DNA from: Arcuatula senhousia
Taxonomy: Eukaryota; Mollusca; Bivalvia; Mytilida; Mytilidae
DNA length: 64,000 bases
Reading direction: 5' to 3'
NCBI GenBank assembly: GCA_963971305.1
Contig: OZ020306.1
Span: 54,162,686 to 54,226,685, forward strand
Shown here: positions 1 to 11,660 of the stretch, piece by piece
How the letters are laid out: each line of letters begins with the position of its first letter
Numbering within the stretch: the first letter of the stretch is position 1
Made by a program: the position numbers and the translations under genes
Notes under the pieces: model-generated
The model's database searches: none
What the model was told of the DNA's origin: nothing
Seen by the model: only the letters and a program-made list of their open reading frames with translations

Positions 1-98
1 CCAAATTTGTATCATTCAGTCACTGTAATCTGTTTCTATTGTAATACACAAAATGGGAAAGACCTCGCAATCGTTCTTTGAACGATTGTAATTTAATT
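1..98 (+). mobile_element. 3' tail of a family-A HINE-like element
   Basis: This matches the tail at 4991-5093. Both carry a copy of the head-hairpin arm (GGAAAGACCT, 56-65), then a stem-loop (AATCGTTC-ttt-GAACGATT, 69-87), then an AT-rich end. Subterminal inverted repeats followed by a 3' hairpin are typical of Helentrons and their non-autonomous HINE derivatives; family assignment is inference. The element body lies upstream of the window. The tail abuts the next element's head at 98/99. Confidence 0.6.
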
Positions 99-204
99 AA
101 GGTCTTTCCCTTTCCAAAAGGAAAGACCTTATTGTATTTCTTCTGATTATTAAGGTCTTTCCCTTTCCAAAAGGAAAGACCTTATTGTATTTCTTCTGAT
201 TATT
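99..204 (+). repeat. duplicated hairpin head of family A (2 x 53 bp)
   Basis: Two consecutive 53-bp copies start at 99 and 152. Each contains an 11-bp-stem hairpin (AAGGTCTTTCC ... GGAAAGACCTT) and then TTATTGTATTTC leading to an ATT/CTT microsatellite. The stem sequence recurs near the tails of the same family at 56 and 5051, so it acts as a subterminal inverted repeat. Confidence 0.65.
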
Positions 205-1560
205 TTTATTATTATTATTATTATTCTTCTTCTTTTCCGCGGTCCATATAAAAAAAGTGTCGCGACATATCATTTCGATACTTGGTACCATTAACCGACA
301 CTGCCTAAACTTGACCTGACTAACCCTGCGAAACCGATCTATTTTTAGTAACGGAGTTATCTGCCTGGAACTCAAAAACCTTGTCTGCAGATAAAGTCAG
401 AAACCGTAACCGTTATCAAAAATCTGAAGCAGGGAAAATGTTGCTAGACTCCTGGTCATGATTTGTCACGCAAAAAATTGTTTTTCGATCAACTTCCTGG
501 TTACGCGTTTTTGACCCAAAGAGTGTCGCAATGCGCCAACAAATTTTATTTGGAAACGGTTAGTCCTAGAGACTTGGGACCTTCACCAATCGTCTTAGGT
601 GACATAAGTTGCATCCGAAAATATATATGTCATAGGTCAAATCTCAAGTTTGAATTATTGCGTCATGACTAAATATAGGAATGTATTGCGCAATGTATAG
701 TAATCCATATGTAACAATGTAATGTTAAGGAAAAGTCCATAGCAACCATATATTGTCACAATCAGTTAGGAAGGGGCTATAATTTGGGCCCAAGGTCAAA
801 GGTCATAGGTCAAGGTCAGTCCTTAGCAACAAGGTAACCTTAAGGAAAAATCCAAAGCAAACCATATATTTTCACAATCAGTTAGGAATGGGCTGTAATT
901 TAGGTTCAAGGTCAAAGGTCATATGTCAAGGTCAGTCCTTAGCAACAAGGTAACCTTAAGGAAAAGTTCATAGCAACCATATATTTTATGAATCCAGACT
1001 ACTTGCTGAGTTTAAATTTCAATATTTTATGACCGGAAGTGATGTTTTGTTCATAGCAACCGACCTAAAAGTCCATAGCAACCATATATTTTATGACTCC
1101 TGACTACCTGCTGAGTTTAAATTTCAATATTTTATGACCGGAAGTGATGTTTTGTTCATAGCAACCGACCTAAAAGTCCATAGCAACCATATATTTTATG
1201 ACTCCTGACTACCTGCTGAGTTTAAATTTCAATATTTTATGACCGGAAGTGATGTTTTGTTCATAGCAACCGACCTAAAAGTCCATAGCAACCATATATT
1301 TTATGACTCCTGACCACCTGCTGAGTTTAAATTTCAATATTTTATGACCGGAAGTGATGTTTTGTTCATAGCAACCGACCTAACAGTCCTTAGCAACCAT
1401 ATATTTTATGACTCCTGACTACCTGCTGAGTTTAAATTTCAATATTTTATGACCGGAAGTGATGTTTTGTTCATAACAACCGACCTAAAATTCCATAGCA
1501 ACCAAATATTTCTAATCTGGAGTAACTACCAGGTTGATATATCCAAAAATGGTATCATTC
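205..1560 (+). repeat. family-A higher-order repeat, copy 1
   Basis: An ATT/CTT microsatellite leads into a unique block (about 241-700), then 116-bp repeats (starts near 791 and 907) rich in AGGTCA, then 105-bp repeats (phase points 1071, 1176, 1281, 1386, 1491). The next higher-order copy begins 1347 bp after the first, measured at GGTCCATAT (241 to 1588). Short ORFs here have no recognisable protein and recur only because the DNA repeats. Confidence 0.8.
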
Positions 1561-2797
1561 ATTATTATTATTCTTCTTCTTTTCCGCGGTCCATATAAAA
1601 AAAGTGTCGCGACATATCATTTCGATACTTGGTACCATTAACCGACACTGCCTAAACTTGACCTGACTAACCCTGCGAAACCGATCTATTTTTAGTAACG
1701 GAGTTATCTGCCTGGAACTCAAAAACCTTGTCTGCAGATAGTCAGAAACCGTAACCGTTATCAAAAATCTGAAGCAGGGAAAATGTTGCTAGACTCCTGG
1801 TCATGATTCGTCACGCAAAAAATTGTTTTTCGATCAACTTACTGGTTACGCGTTTTTGACCCAAAGAGTGTCGCGATGCGCCAACAAAATTTATTTGGAA
1901 ACGGTTAGTCCTAGAGACTTGGGACCTTCATCAATCGTCTTAGGTGACATAAGTTGCATCCGAAAATATATATGTCATAGGTCAAATCTCAAGTTTGAAT
2001 TATTGTGTCATGACTAAATATAGGAATGTATTGCGCAATGTATAGTAATCCATATGTAACAATGTAATGTTAAGGAAAAGTCCATAGCAACCATATATTG
2101 TCACAATCACTTAGGAAGGGGCTATAATTTGGGCCCAAGGTCAAAGGTCATAGGTCAAGGTCAGTCCTTAGCAACAAGGTAACCTTAAGGAAAAATCCAT
2201 AGCAACCATATATTTTCACAATCAGTTAGGAATGGGCTGTAATTTAGGTTCAAGGTCAAAGGTCATAGGTCAAGGTCAGTCCTTAGCAACAAGGTAACCT
2301 TAAGGAAAAGTCCATAGCAACCATATATTTTATGAATCCAGACTACTTGCTGAGTTTAAATTTTTTATCTTTTTGTGACCGGAAGTGACCTTTTGTCCAT
2401 AGCAACCGATCTAAAAGTCCATAGCAACCATATATTTTATGACTCCTGACTACCTGCTGAGTTTAAATTTCAATATTTTATGACCGGAAGTGATGTTTTG
2501 TTCATAGCAACCGACCTAAAAGTCCATAGCAACCATATATTTTATGACTCCTGACTACCTGCTGAGTTTAAATTTCAATATTTTATGACCGGAAGTGATG
2601 TTTTGTGCATAACAACCGACCTTAAAGTCCATAGCAACCATATATTTTATGACTCCTGACTTTCTGCTGAGTTTAAATTTCAATATTTTATGACCGGAAG
2701 TGATGTTTTGTTCATAGCAACCGACCTAACAGGTCTTAGCAACCATATATTTTATGACTCCTGACTACCTGCTGAGTTTAAATTTCAATGTTTTATG
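1561..2797 (+). repeat. family-A higher-order repeat, copy 2
   Basis: It has the same block order as copy 1. The preceding tail is cut after TATCATTC and joined directly to the ATT/CTT microsatellite, so the hairpin head and most of the tail are missing at this junction. The spacing to copy 3 is 1224 bp, fewer bases than copy 1, because the number of 105-bp units differs. Confidence 0.8.
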
Positions 2798-4297
2798 TTC
2801 TTCTTTTCTGCGGTCCATATAAAAAAAGTGTCGCGACATATCATTTCGATACTTGGTACCATAAACCGACACTGCCTTGGCTTGACCTGACTAACCCTGC
2901 GAAACCGATCTATTTTTAGTAACGGAGTTATCTGCCCAAAACTCAAAAACCTTGTCTGCAGATAAAGTCAGAAACCGTAATCGTTATCAAAAATCTGAAG
3001 CAGGGAAAATGTTGCTAGACTCCTGGTCATGATTCGTCATGCCAAAAATTGTTTTTCGAATACCTTCCTGGTTACCCGTTTTTGACCCGAAAAGTGTCGC
3101 GATGCGCCAACAAAATTTATTTCAAAACGGTTAGTCCGACAGACTTGGGACCTTCACCAATCGTCTTAGGTAACATAAGTTGCATCCGAAAATATATATG
3201 TCATAGGTCAAATCTCAAGTTTGAATTATTGCATCATGACTAAATATAGGAATGTATTGCGCAATGTATAGTAATCGATATGTAACAATGTAATGTTAAG
3301 GAAAAATCCATAGCAACCATATATTTTCACAATCAGTTAGAAAGGGGCTATAATTTGGGCCCAAGGTTCAAGGTCATAGGTCAAGGTCAGTCCTTAGCAA
3401 CAAGGTAACCTTAAGGAAAAATCCATAGCAACCATATATTTTCACAATCAGTTAGGAATGGACTGTAATTTAGGTCCAAGGTCAAAGGTCATAGGTCAAG
3501 GTCAGTCCTTAGCAACAAGGTAACCTTAAGGAAAAGTCCATAGCAACCATATATTTTATGAATCCAGACTACTTGCTGAGTTTAAATTTTATCTTTTAGT
3601 GACCGGAAGTGACCTTTTGTCCATAGCAACCGACCTAAAAGTCCATAGCAACCATACATTTTATGACTCCTGACTACCTACTGAGTTTAAATTTCAATAT
3701 TTTATGACCGGTAGTGATGTTTTGTTCATAGCAACTGACCTAAAAGTCCATAGCAACCATATATTTTATGACTCCTGACTACCTGCTGAGTTTAAATTTC
3801 AAATATATTGTGACTGGAAGTGATTTTTTTGTGCATAGCAACCGACCTAAAAGTCCATAGCAACCAGATATTTTATGACTCCTGACTACCTGTTGAGTTT
3901 AAATATCAATATTTTATGACCGGAAGTGATGTTTTGTTCATAGCAACCGACCTAAAAGTCCATAGCAACCATATATTTCATGACTCTTGACTACTTGCTG
4001 AGTTTAAATTTCAATATTTTATGACCGGAAGTGATGTTTTGTTCATAGCAACCGACCTAAAAGTCCATAGCAACCATATATTTTATGACTCCTGACTACT
4101 TGCTGAGTTTAAATTTCAATATTTTATGACCGGTAGTGATGTTTTGTTCATAGCAACTGACCTAAAAGTCCATAGCAACCATATATTTTATGACTCCTGA
4201 CTACCTGCTGAGTTTAAATTTCAAATATATTGTCACTGGAAGTGATTTTTTGTGCATAGCAACCGACCTAAAAGTCTATAGCAACCAGATATTTTAT
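2798..4297 (+). repeat. family-A higher-order repeat, copy 3
   Basis: It begins at TTCTTCTTTTCTGCGG without the ATT run. It is more diverged than copies 1 and 2 and has the longest run of 105-bp units. Some units carry GGTAGTGATG in place of GGAAGTGATG, which marks sub-lineages of the tandem unit. Confidence 0.75.
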
Positions 4298-4990
4298 GAC
4301 TATGTCATCGGTCAAATCTTAAGTTTGAATTATTGCATCATGACTAAATATAGGAATGTATTGCGCAATGTATAGTAATCCATATGTAACAATATAATGT
4401 TAAGGAAAAATCCATAGCAACCATATATTTTCACAATCAGTTAGAAAGGGGCTATAATTTGGGCCCAAGGTTCAAGGTCATTGGTCAAGGTCAGTCCTTA
4501 GCAACAAGGTAACCTTAAGGAAAAGTCCATAGCAACCATATATTTTATGAATCCAGACTACTTGCTGGGTTTAAATTTTATCTTTTTGTGACCGGAAGTG
4601 ACCTTTTGTCCATAGCAACCGACCTAAAAGTCCATAGCAACCATACATTTAATGACTCCTGACTACCTACTGAGTTTAAATTTCAATATTTTATGACCGG
4701 TAGTGATGTTTTGTTCATAGCAACCGACCTAAAAGTCCATAGCAACCATATATTTTATGACTCCTGACTACTTGCTGAGTTTAAATTTCAATATTTTATG
4801 ACCGGAAGTGATGTTTTGTTCATAGCAACCGACCTAAAAGTCCATAGCAACCATATATTTTATGACTCCTGACTACCTACTGAGTTTAAATTTCAATATT
4901 TTATGACCGGTAGTGATGTTTTGTTCATAGCAACCGACCTAAAATTCCATAGCAACCAAATATTTCTAATCTGGAGTACCTACCAGGTTG
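4298..4990 (+). repeat. family-A higher-order repeat, partial copy 4
   Basis: It joins in the middle of the unique block (at the TATGTCATCGGTCAAATC stretch), continues through one AGGTCA-rich block and several 105-bp units, and runs into the terminal sequence. The internal start points to unequal exchange between units. Confidence 0.7.
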
Positions 4991-5093
4991 ATATATCCAA
5001 AAATGGTATCATTCAGTTAGGAATCTATTTCTATTGGAGGACACAAATAGGGAAAGACCTCGCGATCGTTCTTTGAACGATTGTAATTTAATT
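4991..5093 (+). mobile_element. family-A 3' tail joined to family B
   Basis: This tail matches 1-98: head-arm copy GGAAAGACCT at 5051, stem-loop ATCGTTC-ttt-GAACGAT at 5065-5081, then an AT-rich end. It is followed immediately by the CTT microsatellite of a family-B element, so two families sit tail to body with no host DNA visible between them. Confidence 0.65.
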
Positions 5094-5578
5094 CTTCTTC
5101 TTCTTCTTATTCTTCCACTTAGTCGTGAACTTGTCCGGAGATCCCAGAGAAAACGACTCCACATATCAATATGAAACTTGGCAGGATAATAGATTGTAAA
5201 GAAAGGAAGCTTCGTTGACAATCGGACTTTTCAAAATGGCCGCCGTTTCCATGGAAACAGGAAAATGAACTAAATATTGGACATTGCAATATCTCGGTAA
5301 CCTAGGTGCGCAGGGTTCTGAAATTTTGTAGGTTGATAGAGCAAAACATTCTCTTTAATAATATGAAAAAAAAAATTGAAGCGATATTTACGGTTTTCGA
5401 GATATAAATAAAAATGTGATTTCTCAAGGGAGATAATCGGGTCGAAATTTTCAAATTGCTCCGATTTACATAAAAATTGATATTAAGGGTTTTTTTGACA
5501 TGCTGAAGAGAATAGTGGCAAATACGGGTCGTTTGGGGGACTTTGTGACTTGCTTGCAATCACAGTTAATACTTGTTA
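5094..5578 (+). mobile_element. family-B HINE-like element, copy 1
   Basis: The order is CTT microsatellite, a body beginning TTCCACTTAGTCGTGAAC, the subterminal arm GTTTGGGGGACTT (5530-5542), the terminal stem-loop GTGA-c-TTGC-tt-GCAA-TCAC (5545-5563), and a 15-nt AT-rich end ending CTTGTTA. There is no hairpin head, so the copy is 5'-incomplete. No credible protein is encoded. Confidence 0.65.
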
Positions 5579-6094
5579 AGTCCCCCAAACAACGTTTGGG
5601 GACTTATTGTTTTTGCACCGTTTCTTATTATTATTATTCTTCCGATTCTTCCGCTTAGTCGTGAACTTGTCCGGAGATCCCAGAGAAAACGACTCCACAT
5701 ATCAATATGAAACTTGGCAGGATAATAGATTGTAAAGAAAGGAAGCTTAGTTGACAATCGGAATTTTCAAAATGGCCGCCGTTTCCATGGAAACAGGAAA
5801 ATGGACTAAATATTGGACATTGCAATATCTCGGTAACCTAGGTGCGCAGGGTTCTGAAATTTTGTAGGTTGATAGAGCAAAACATTCTCTTTAATAATAT
5901 GAAAAAAAATTTTGAAGCGATATTTACGGTTTTCGAGATATAAATAAAAATGTGATTTCTCAAGGGAGATAATCAGGTCGAAATTTTCAAAGTGCTCGGA
6001 TTTACATGAAAATTTATATTTAGGGGTTTTTTGGCAAATACGGGTCGTTTGGGGGACTTTGTGACTTGCTTGCAATCACAGTTAATACTTGTTA
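5579..6094 (+). mobile_element. family-B HINE-like element, copy 2 with hairpin head
   Basis: This is the only family-B copy with the head hairpin (AGTCCCCCAAAC-aac-GTTTGGGGACT). The head is followed by TTATTGT, an ATT microsatellite and the body. The subterminal arm is repeated at 6047-6059 and the terminal stem-loop at 6061-6079. It starts at the very base after copy 1 ends. Confidence 0.7.
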
Positions 6095-6587
6095 TTCTTC
6101 TTCTTCTTCTTCTTCTTATTCTTCCACTTAGTCGTGAACTTGTCCGGAGATCCCAGAGAAAGCGACTCCACATATCAATATGAAACTTGGCAGGATAATA
6201 GATTGTAAAGAAAGGAAGCTTCGTTGACAATCGGACTTTTCAAAATGGCCGCCGTTTCCATGGAAACAGGAAAATGGACTAAATATTGGACATTGCAATA
6301 TCTCGGTAACCTAGGTGCACAGGGGTCTGAAATTTTGTAGGTTGATAGAGCAAAACATTCTCTTTAATAATATGAAAAAAAAATTTGAAGCGATATTTAC
6401 GGTTTTCGAGATATAAATAAAAATGTGATTTCTCAAGGGAGATAATCGGGTCGAAATTTTCAAAGTGCTCCGATTTTCATGAAAATTGATATTTTAGTAT
6501 TTTTTTACATGCTGAAGAGAATAGTGGCAAATACGGGTCGTTTGGGGGACTTTGTGACTTGCTTGCAATCACAGTTAATACTTGTTA
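6095..6587 (+). mobile_element. family-B HINE-like element, copy 3
   Basis: It starts with a CTT run directly after copy 2 and lacks the head hairpin. The subterminal arm is at 6540-6552, the terminal stem-loop at 6554-6572, and the tail ends at 6587. Beyond that the sequence is unrelated, so this is the right edge of the array. Confidence 0.7.
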
Positions 6588-8399
6588 ATAATGAAATGAT
6601 AATTAAAATACATGTATGTGATATAAAACATGTAAAATATAATTTAATCACTACGTAAAAACTTTATACAGTACCGTCAAGGAATTACATAGATTCTAAT
6701 TCCTTGGTACCGTGTAACAAGATTGTGAAGATGAAAAAAAAAATAATAATAAAAGAAAATCATTATTAAAAGAAGCTTAATAGTCTTTCAAAATCCTTTA
6801 AATTAAAGTCAGAAATGTGACAGGCCAGTAATGATACTGATCATATTTGAGGTCTCTCGCATGAAATTAAGCTTTGAGGAAGGGGCACATGTGTGGGTCT
6901 ATTCCAAATATCTGTGGTTTTCAGATATTTTCGATGTAACCGACAGGAAGCTAAGACATCAATTCACACATTCAACATTATTCCATGGTTTCCTATAATA
7001 TTCTAACATTTACAGATTTACGAGACGTGTAGCCGTTTGTTTGTTCTCGCTATTTTTATGGCCCGACCACGTATATGGATCGGCCATATAGTTTGACCTT
7101 TGTCCGTCCGCAATTCCGTCCGTGCATACGTCCGTAACACTTAAATTGTTAAGTTCTTGGTTAAGGTCTATAACTCTGATACATTTTAAGAGCGGCGGCC
7201 ATCTGGGGCTTATAGACACATTTCCTAATTTAATGTTGGATTTCTAGGAAAGTTTGATGCCAGATGATTTATAGTTCTTCGGACATTTCATGAAAAAAAG
7301 CTGCAAGCGGGCAAAATTTGTATGCCCATCTATAAACGTATTGAGTGTCCGGGGCCATCTTAAGTTATAAAAAAATATGAATACACAATGTGATGTGTTT
7401 GTTTATTGTTTACAACTATAATTATCAAAGATAATAAATAAGCATACTTACATATTTGTGTTTACTTAGTATTTGCCAAAACAACACAATAGAGAAGTTT
7501 TAGAAGAGAAAATCTATATATGATCTGATGTTATTTCAATAAATACTTTTACTAATTAAATATATTGAACATTATATGCCAAAACAACACGTATTAAGCC
7601 ATTTATTGCAAATACTGTAGAATCAATGAATTTATTTATTTTATTTTATTTTATTTTATTTTTAATTTCAATACGATAATTAAACATTATTTGAGAAGAT
7701 GTTCAAGTTGAAAAATTGCTTGTCCCCAAATTGTTAATTGTCCCCTACGGTGATATATTGGTCGTCTAATTTCGTTTCACTTCACACCTGCGTTTGTTTA
7801 ATCAGACCATACTCAGCATGGGTTAATACATCAGGTAATTATCATGAGGACTGGAATCCTGACACCGTCCAATTCCGACATAGACCTGCAAATTTGACAT
7901 ATATGATTTAAATTCACACTTTGAACACTAAAGACCACACAACTGCTTAAAATTGAATTGTTCCTTTGATTGCACCATGTACGTGTACTGGACTTAAAAA
8001 AAAATTTCTGAAATATGACAATTATTTGCTTAATTCATAGGATTTAGATTTAACCAAGGAATTCGAGTACTTTAATTCCTTGATTTAGTATTTTATACAA
8101 ATTTTAAAAAGCTCTTAAATTCATTCCTGTGACGGCCTATCTTTTAAGAATCTGATGTAAAATGTATTATTAAAATTTGGAAAATGTATATGCGTTCGTT
8201 GGGTATTTCCTTAAAATATTTATGTAAAAAATTGCCACCGAAATTATTTATATTTCATTGCTAAAATCTTAAATTCCCCTTTCAAAAACACATTCCTACT
8301 ATACTAGCAAACTATCTCGGTTCCCCCTTGTGCGTCACTTCCAGTTAGCTCGCATATAATTCTTTTCCGGAAATATCGTTGATTAGATTTTGGCGAAAT
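6588..8399. other. intergenic, AT-rich, dispersed-repeat fragments
   Basis: No gene was recognised. About 7040-7215 is a fragment of a common molluscan repeat with GTCCGTCCG-type motifs and GCGGCGGCCATC. A (TTTTA)n run lies at 7633-7665. Confidence 0.4.
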
Positions 8400-9110
8400 T
8401 TCGCACTTCAAACACTCATATCTCCGTTATTTGTCAGCGGATTTTGATCGTATTTTTTGCGCTGATCTTAGAAAATTAAAAACTTTTAAATAAGATCAAG
8501 TTGTTATGACCGTTTTAGTTGCACTTTAAGCAAACAACAGCTTTTCTCTATCTGCAATAGTTTTCTTTCTATAGGCCAAAAACATGATAAAACATCATTT
8601 TAGGGGCCGTAACCCCAATAAGGGGTCATCTGACAACTTCAACCCTATGGAGACTTTTGTACAGCTAAATGAGCTGAACATTTAAGCAAGCAACAGCTTT
8701 TCTCTATCTGCAATAGTTTTCATACTATAGGGCAAAAAAATGAAAAAACGCTATTTTTCACCTTTAAGGGGCTGTAACTCCTATAAGGGGTCATCTGACA
8801 ACTTGGACCAAATGGAGACTTTTGTAGAACTTTTGATGCTGAAGCAGTATGGTGCATCAGATTTCATCTATCTCTTATACTTTTTGATTTACAAGCCAAA
8901 AACAGTAGTCTGACCCCCCGTCTATTTTTAGCAACGGCGGCCATGTTTTTTGACGGATCACAAATCCCCAAGCAAGTTTTGTGCAGGATACCCTAAAGTA
9001 CCACCAGACCAAATTTGCTTTGAATCTGTTCAGTAGTTTCAGAGGAGAAGAAGTTTGAAAAAGTTTCCAGACGACGACGACAGAGGACGACGGCTACGGA
9101 CGCCAAGTGA
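8400..9110 (+). repeat. dispersed repeat with internal duplication of about 155 bp
   Basis: Two diverged copies of a block beginning AGCAA(A/G)CAACAGC start at about 8530 and 8683. A shared downstream segment ends in a GACGACGACGACAG-type run near 9070. This looks like a non-autonomous molluscan transposon relic; the class is not determined. Confidence 0.5.
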
Positions 9111-9480
9111 TGGCAATAGCTCAAAGTCGGTAAAGTCCCATAACTCCTATATAATTTGTCAAATCAAAATGGTGGTGTGATATGATCAACTACAGATCAT
9201 AGCAAACAATCCTACAAAATTTCATCAAAATCTGTTGAGTGGTCTCACAGGAGTTGCGCTCACAAAGTGTTCCTATGACTTAAAATGAACAAAGTCGATA
9301 AAGTCCCATAACTCTTATAAAATTTGTCGAATTATAAAGGCAGTGCGATATGATCAACTACAAAATGTATATACATGTATTATGACAAACAATCCTACAA
9401 AATTTCATCAAAATCTGTTGAGCGGTCTCAGAGGAGTTGTGCATACAGAGTGTTCCTATGACATAAATCTATCATTTATT
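9111..9480 (+). repeat. tandem pair of a roughly 165-bp dispersed repeat
   Basis: Two copies (about 9128-9285 and 9296-9465) share TAAAGTCCCATAACTC and TCATCAAAATCTGTTGAG. The short plus-strand ORF across the second copy has no protein features. Confidence 0.5.
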
Positions 9481-9599
9481 GTAAATAATTATCCAAATGG
9501 TAGCAAGGTACCAATTAGGTACGCGTGTGAAATCATCGCCTGTGAAGGGAAGATACAATACAGGAGTAAATACATGGCTTTTTACGTGTGGTTATAAAT

Positions 9600-11080
9600 G
9601 AAAAATGATTTTTGGTAGAAATATTGCACATTGAGTTACGTCTTTATTCCAAAAAAGCATGAATTTTCAGGTACATACTAAAACTAAAATTTTTGTCCCG
9701 TAAAAGCCACAGGACCATATAATTTCATATCCGGTAAAAATGTCAATATATATTTTACTTTCTTCTGACCCAAAATTTGATTTTGAGACATACAGAAAAT
9801 TATGAATTTTGACAAGAAAGCATTGTTTTCAATGGGAAATTCTTTGGTACTTTGCACTCTGTAAGGCATACATCATGTGTGTTTTGCCTAAAATATTAAA
9901 GCAAAAAATCTGCAGTACATTAAAATACATTTTGATAGTTTGTTAATTTAAGTATGATTAAAAGGGGAAAAATAAATTCAACAAATGTTTAAATAAATTT
10001 TATTGAACATGATAATAACTGTTGTAATCTGTGTCCTGTCCATGGTACTGAAATTATAATATACATAGCTATAGCCTGCACAATATAGAAATGTGTGTAT
10101 TGGTATTTTTGCTTCAACCAGACTGCCAGAAGCAAACATGGTTATGGATTGAAAGGTCGAACATTTTGGTCGACCACTAAAGTGACTAAAGCCCTCAAAA
10201 TCCTGGAAAAAACCCTGTACATGTACAGTGTAGCTGAGACAATAATTAAAGAGATTGGTCTCCCCGATAAATCCAAAATAACGGTGTCTCCGCGCTAATT
10301 TGTAAATTCATATTCGGCCTGTTGATATAGGCACTTGCATTACAAGTGAGTAAACTTTTTCATAAATGAATCGTACATATGAAATATATACATTGTTGGA
10401 AAGAGTATATTTTGCTGCTTTGTTTAGACTATTTTTCTTTTCATTTTTATCACACATTTTTCCAAAGGAACAGTTTAAAGTCAATCGTACATTTTTTTCT
10501 GAATTCAGACTTAGAAATAGACCTCTTGGAAATCTTATTCATTTCATATCAAATTTAACCTTGTAGTATCTTATTTAGTACTGTCATGACTGTTAAATAG
10601 CAAAAAGAGTCGGGAATATTCTGGTGAAGTTCGAAGGTAATTTGATAAATTCAGGTCAACTTATTAACAGTTTGAAGTTGGTCAATTTCCTGTTTTAACA
10701 GGACGCCCGCTGGCCAATAACTCTCGATAAGGAAATTTGTTTGTTCTGTTCGCGTGAAGTTTGATTTTTTGTTTTTCACCATCCTTCATATTTTGTTAAA
10801 TTACAAAAAAAAAATAATAAATATAACGCTTTGGAAATAATATCAAACAATGTACGAGAAATTCAGCTATCTAAAGATACTTTTATATTTGAATTTACTG
10901 TCATGACTGTAGAAGCACCGAAGTTTAATCGAGAGGATCATTGATCTTCACAAGCACGACACTGTTATTTTCAGCCATTTCATATGTTTAGTAGGATGAT
11001 TCGATTCTCTTCGATATGATTTTCTTAGGGCATATATAGGAACCTTTGAAAACGTATTTAAAATGGACTGCAATTGTACC
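9600..11080. other. intergenic, nothing recognised
   Basis: AT-rich sequence with no supported gene, repeat array or hairpin. Short ORFs at 10095-10298 and 10366-10566 lack recognisable domains. Confidence 0.4.
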
Positions 11081-11081
11081 A

Positions 11082-11660
11082 TTACCTTAATTTTTCTATA
11101 TCCTTCTCAAGAGCAGGCAAGTATATATCTAGATGTTCATTTTGAACAATGTCTGATTTAAGCTGAATTATATCATTAACTGATGTACTAAATGTCAAAC
11201 ATTTCTGCATGCTCTCCACGTTTGCCTTTTGGTCTTTGTTTAATGGGCTGAATATTTTAACTTCCTGATATATAATGTTCAAGATGTCCAAGGGTGAAGA
11301 ATGGTAGGATTCGTTATAAAATATCCCTAGAGACATTAGACAATTAATGTCCCAGCTAGATGTTTTAGTTGGGAGCGATGTCAACCTATCCTCGTAGTAG
11401 CTAGAATCTGTTTTGCTGGTACTTGATGGTGTTTTTTTACTGCATATTTTTGAAGAAAACGGCGTGCAGTCTGGTTTGTTGTCCACAGTCTCTTTTATTT
11501 GTAGTTTTGACTTAAAATATTGACTTGTTTTATCTAATTGTTGTGGAGAGCAGGAGATAACGGTTTCACATATTTCTACGTCGGAATCTCTGGCCAGCGC
11601 CATCAGGGGGGTTATAAGTATCGGGGACAGAAACGTATCCAATAATAAATCAATCTTTAT
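11082..11660 (-). CDS. candidate host exon, unknown protein
   Basis: An open frame of about 190 codons on the minus strand, long for DNA this AT-rich. It stays open from about 11660, with an internal Met at 11603-11601, and stops at 11082. The residues just before the stop are encoded by TTAAG followed by GTAATG, so the stop may lie inside an intron and 11087 may be the exon's 3' edge. The sequence is Ser/Thr/Lys-rich in the middle and helical near the end (EKDIEKL). I recognise no domain. It directly abuts the 3' end of the LINE at 11661, so the exon start is uncertain. It could be an exon, a processed fragment or a captured sequence. Confidence 0.4.
   Translation of the reverse strand: MKIDLLLDTFLSPILITPLMALARDSDVEICETVISCSPQQLDKTSQYFKSKLQIKETVDNKPDCTPFSSKICSKKTPSSTSKTDSSYYEDRLTSLPTKTSSWDINCLMSLGIFYNESYHSSPLDILNIIYQEVKIFSPLNKDQKANVESMQKCLTFSTSVNDIIQLKSDIVQNEHLDIYLPALEKDIEKLR

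Noticed and set aside
97..4375. Several 60-90-residue ORFs repeated in the first 5 kb
   Set aside because: They recur only with the repeat copies, start in different places and carry no domain.
5009..6230. Repeated minus-strand ORFs beginning MSTKLPFF and MQASHKVP
   Set aside because: They are copies of the non-coding body of the family-B elements and are broken differently in each copy.
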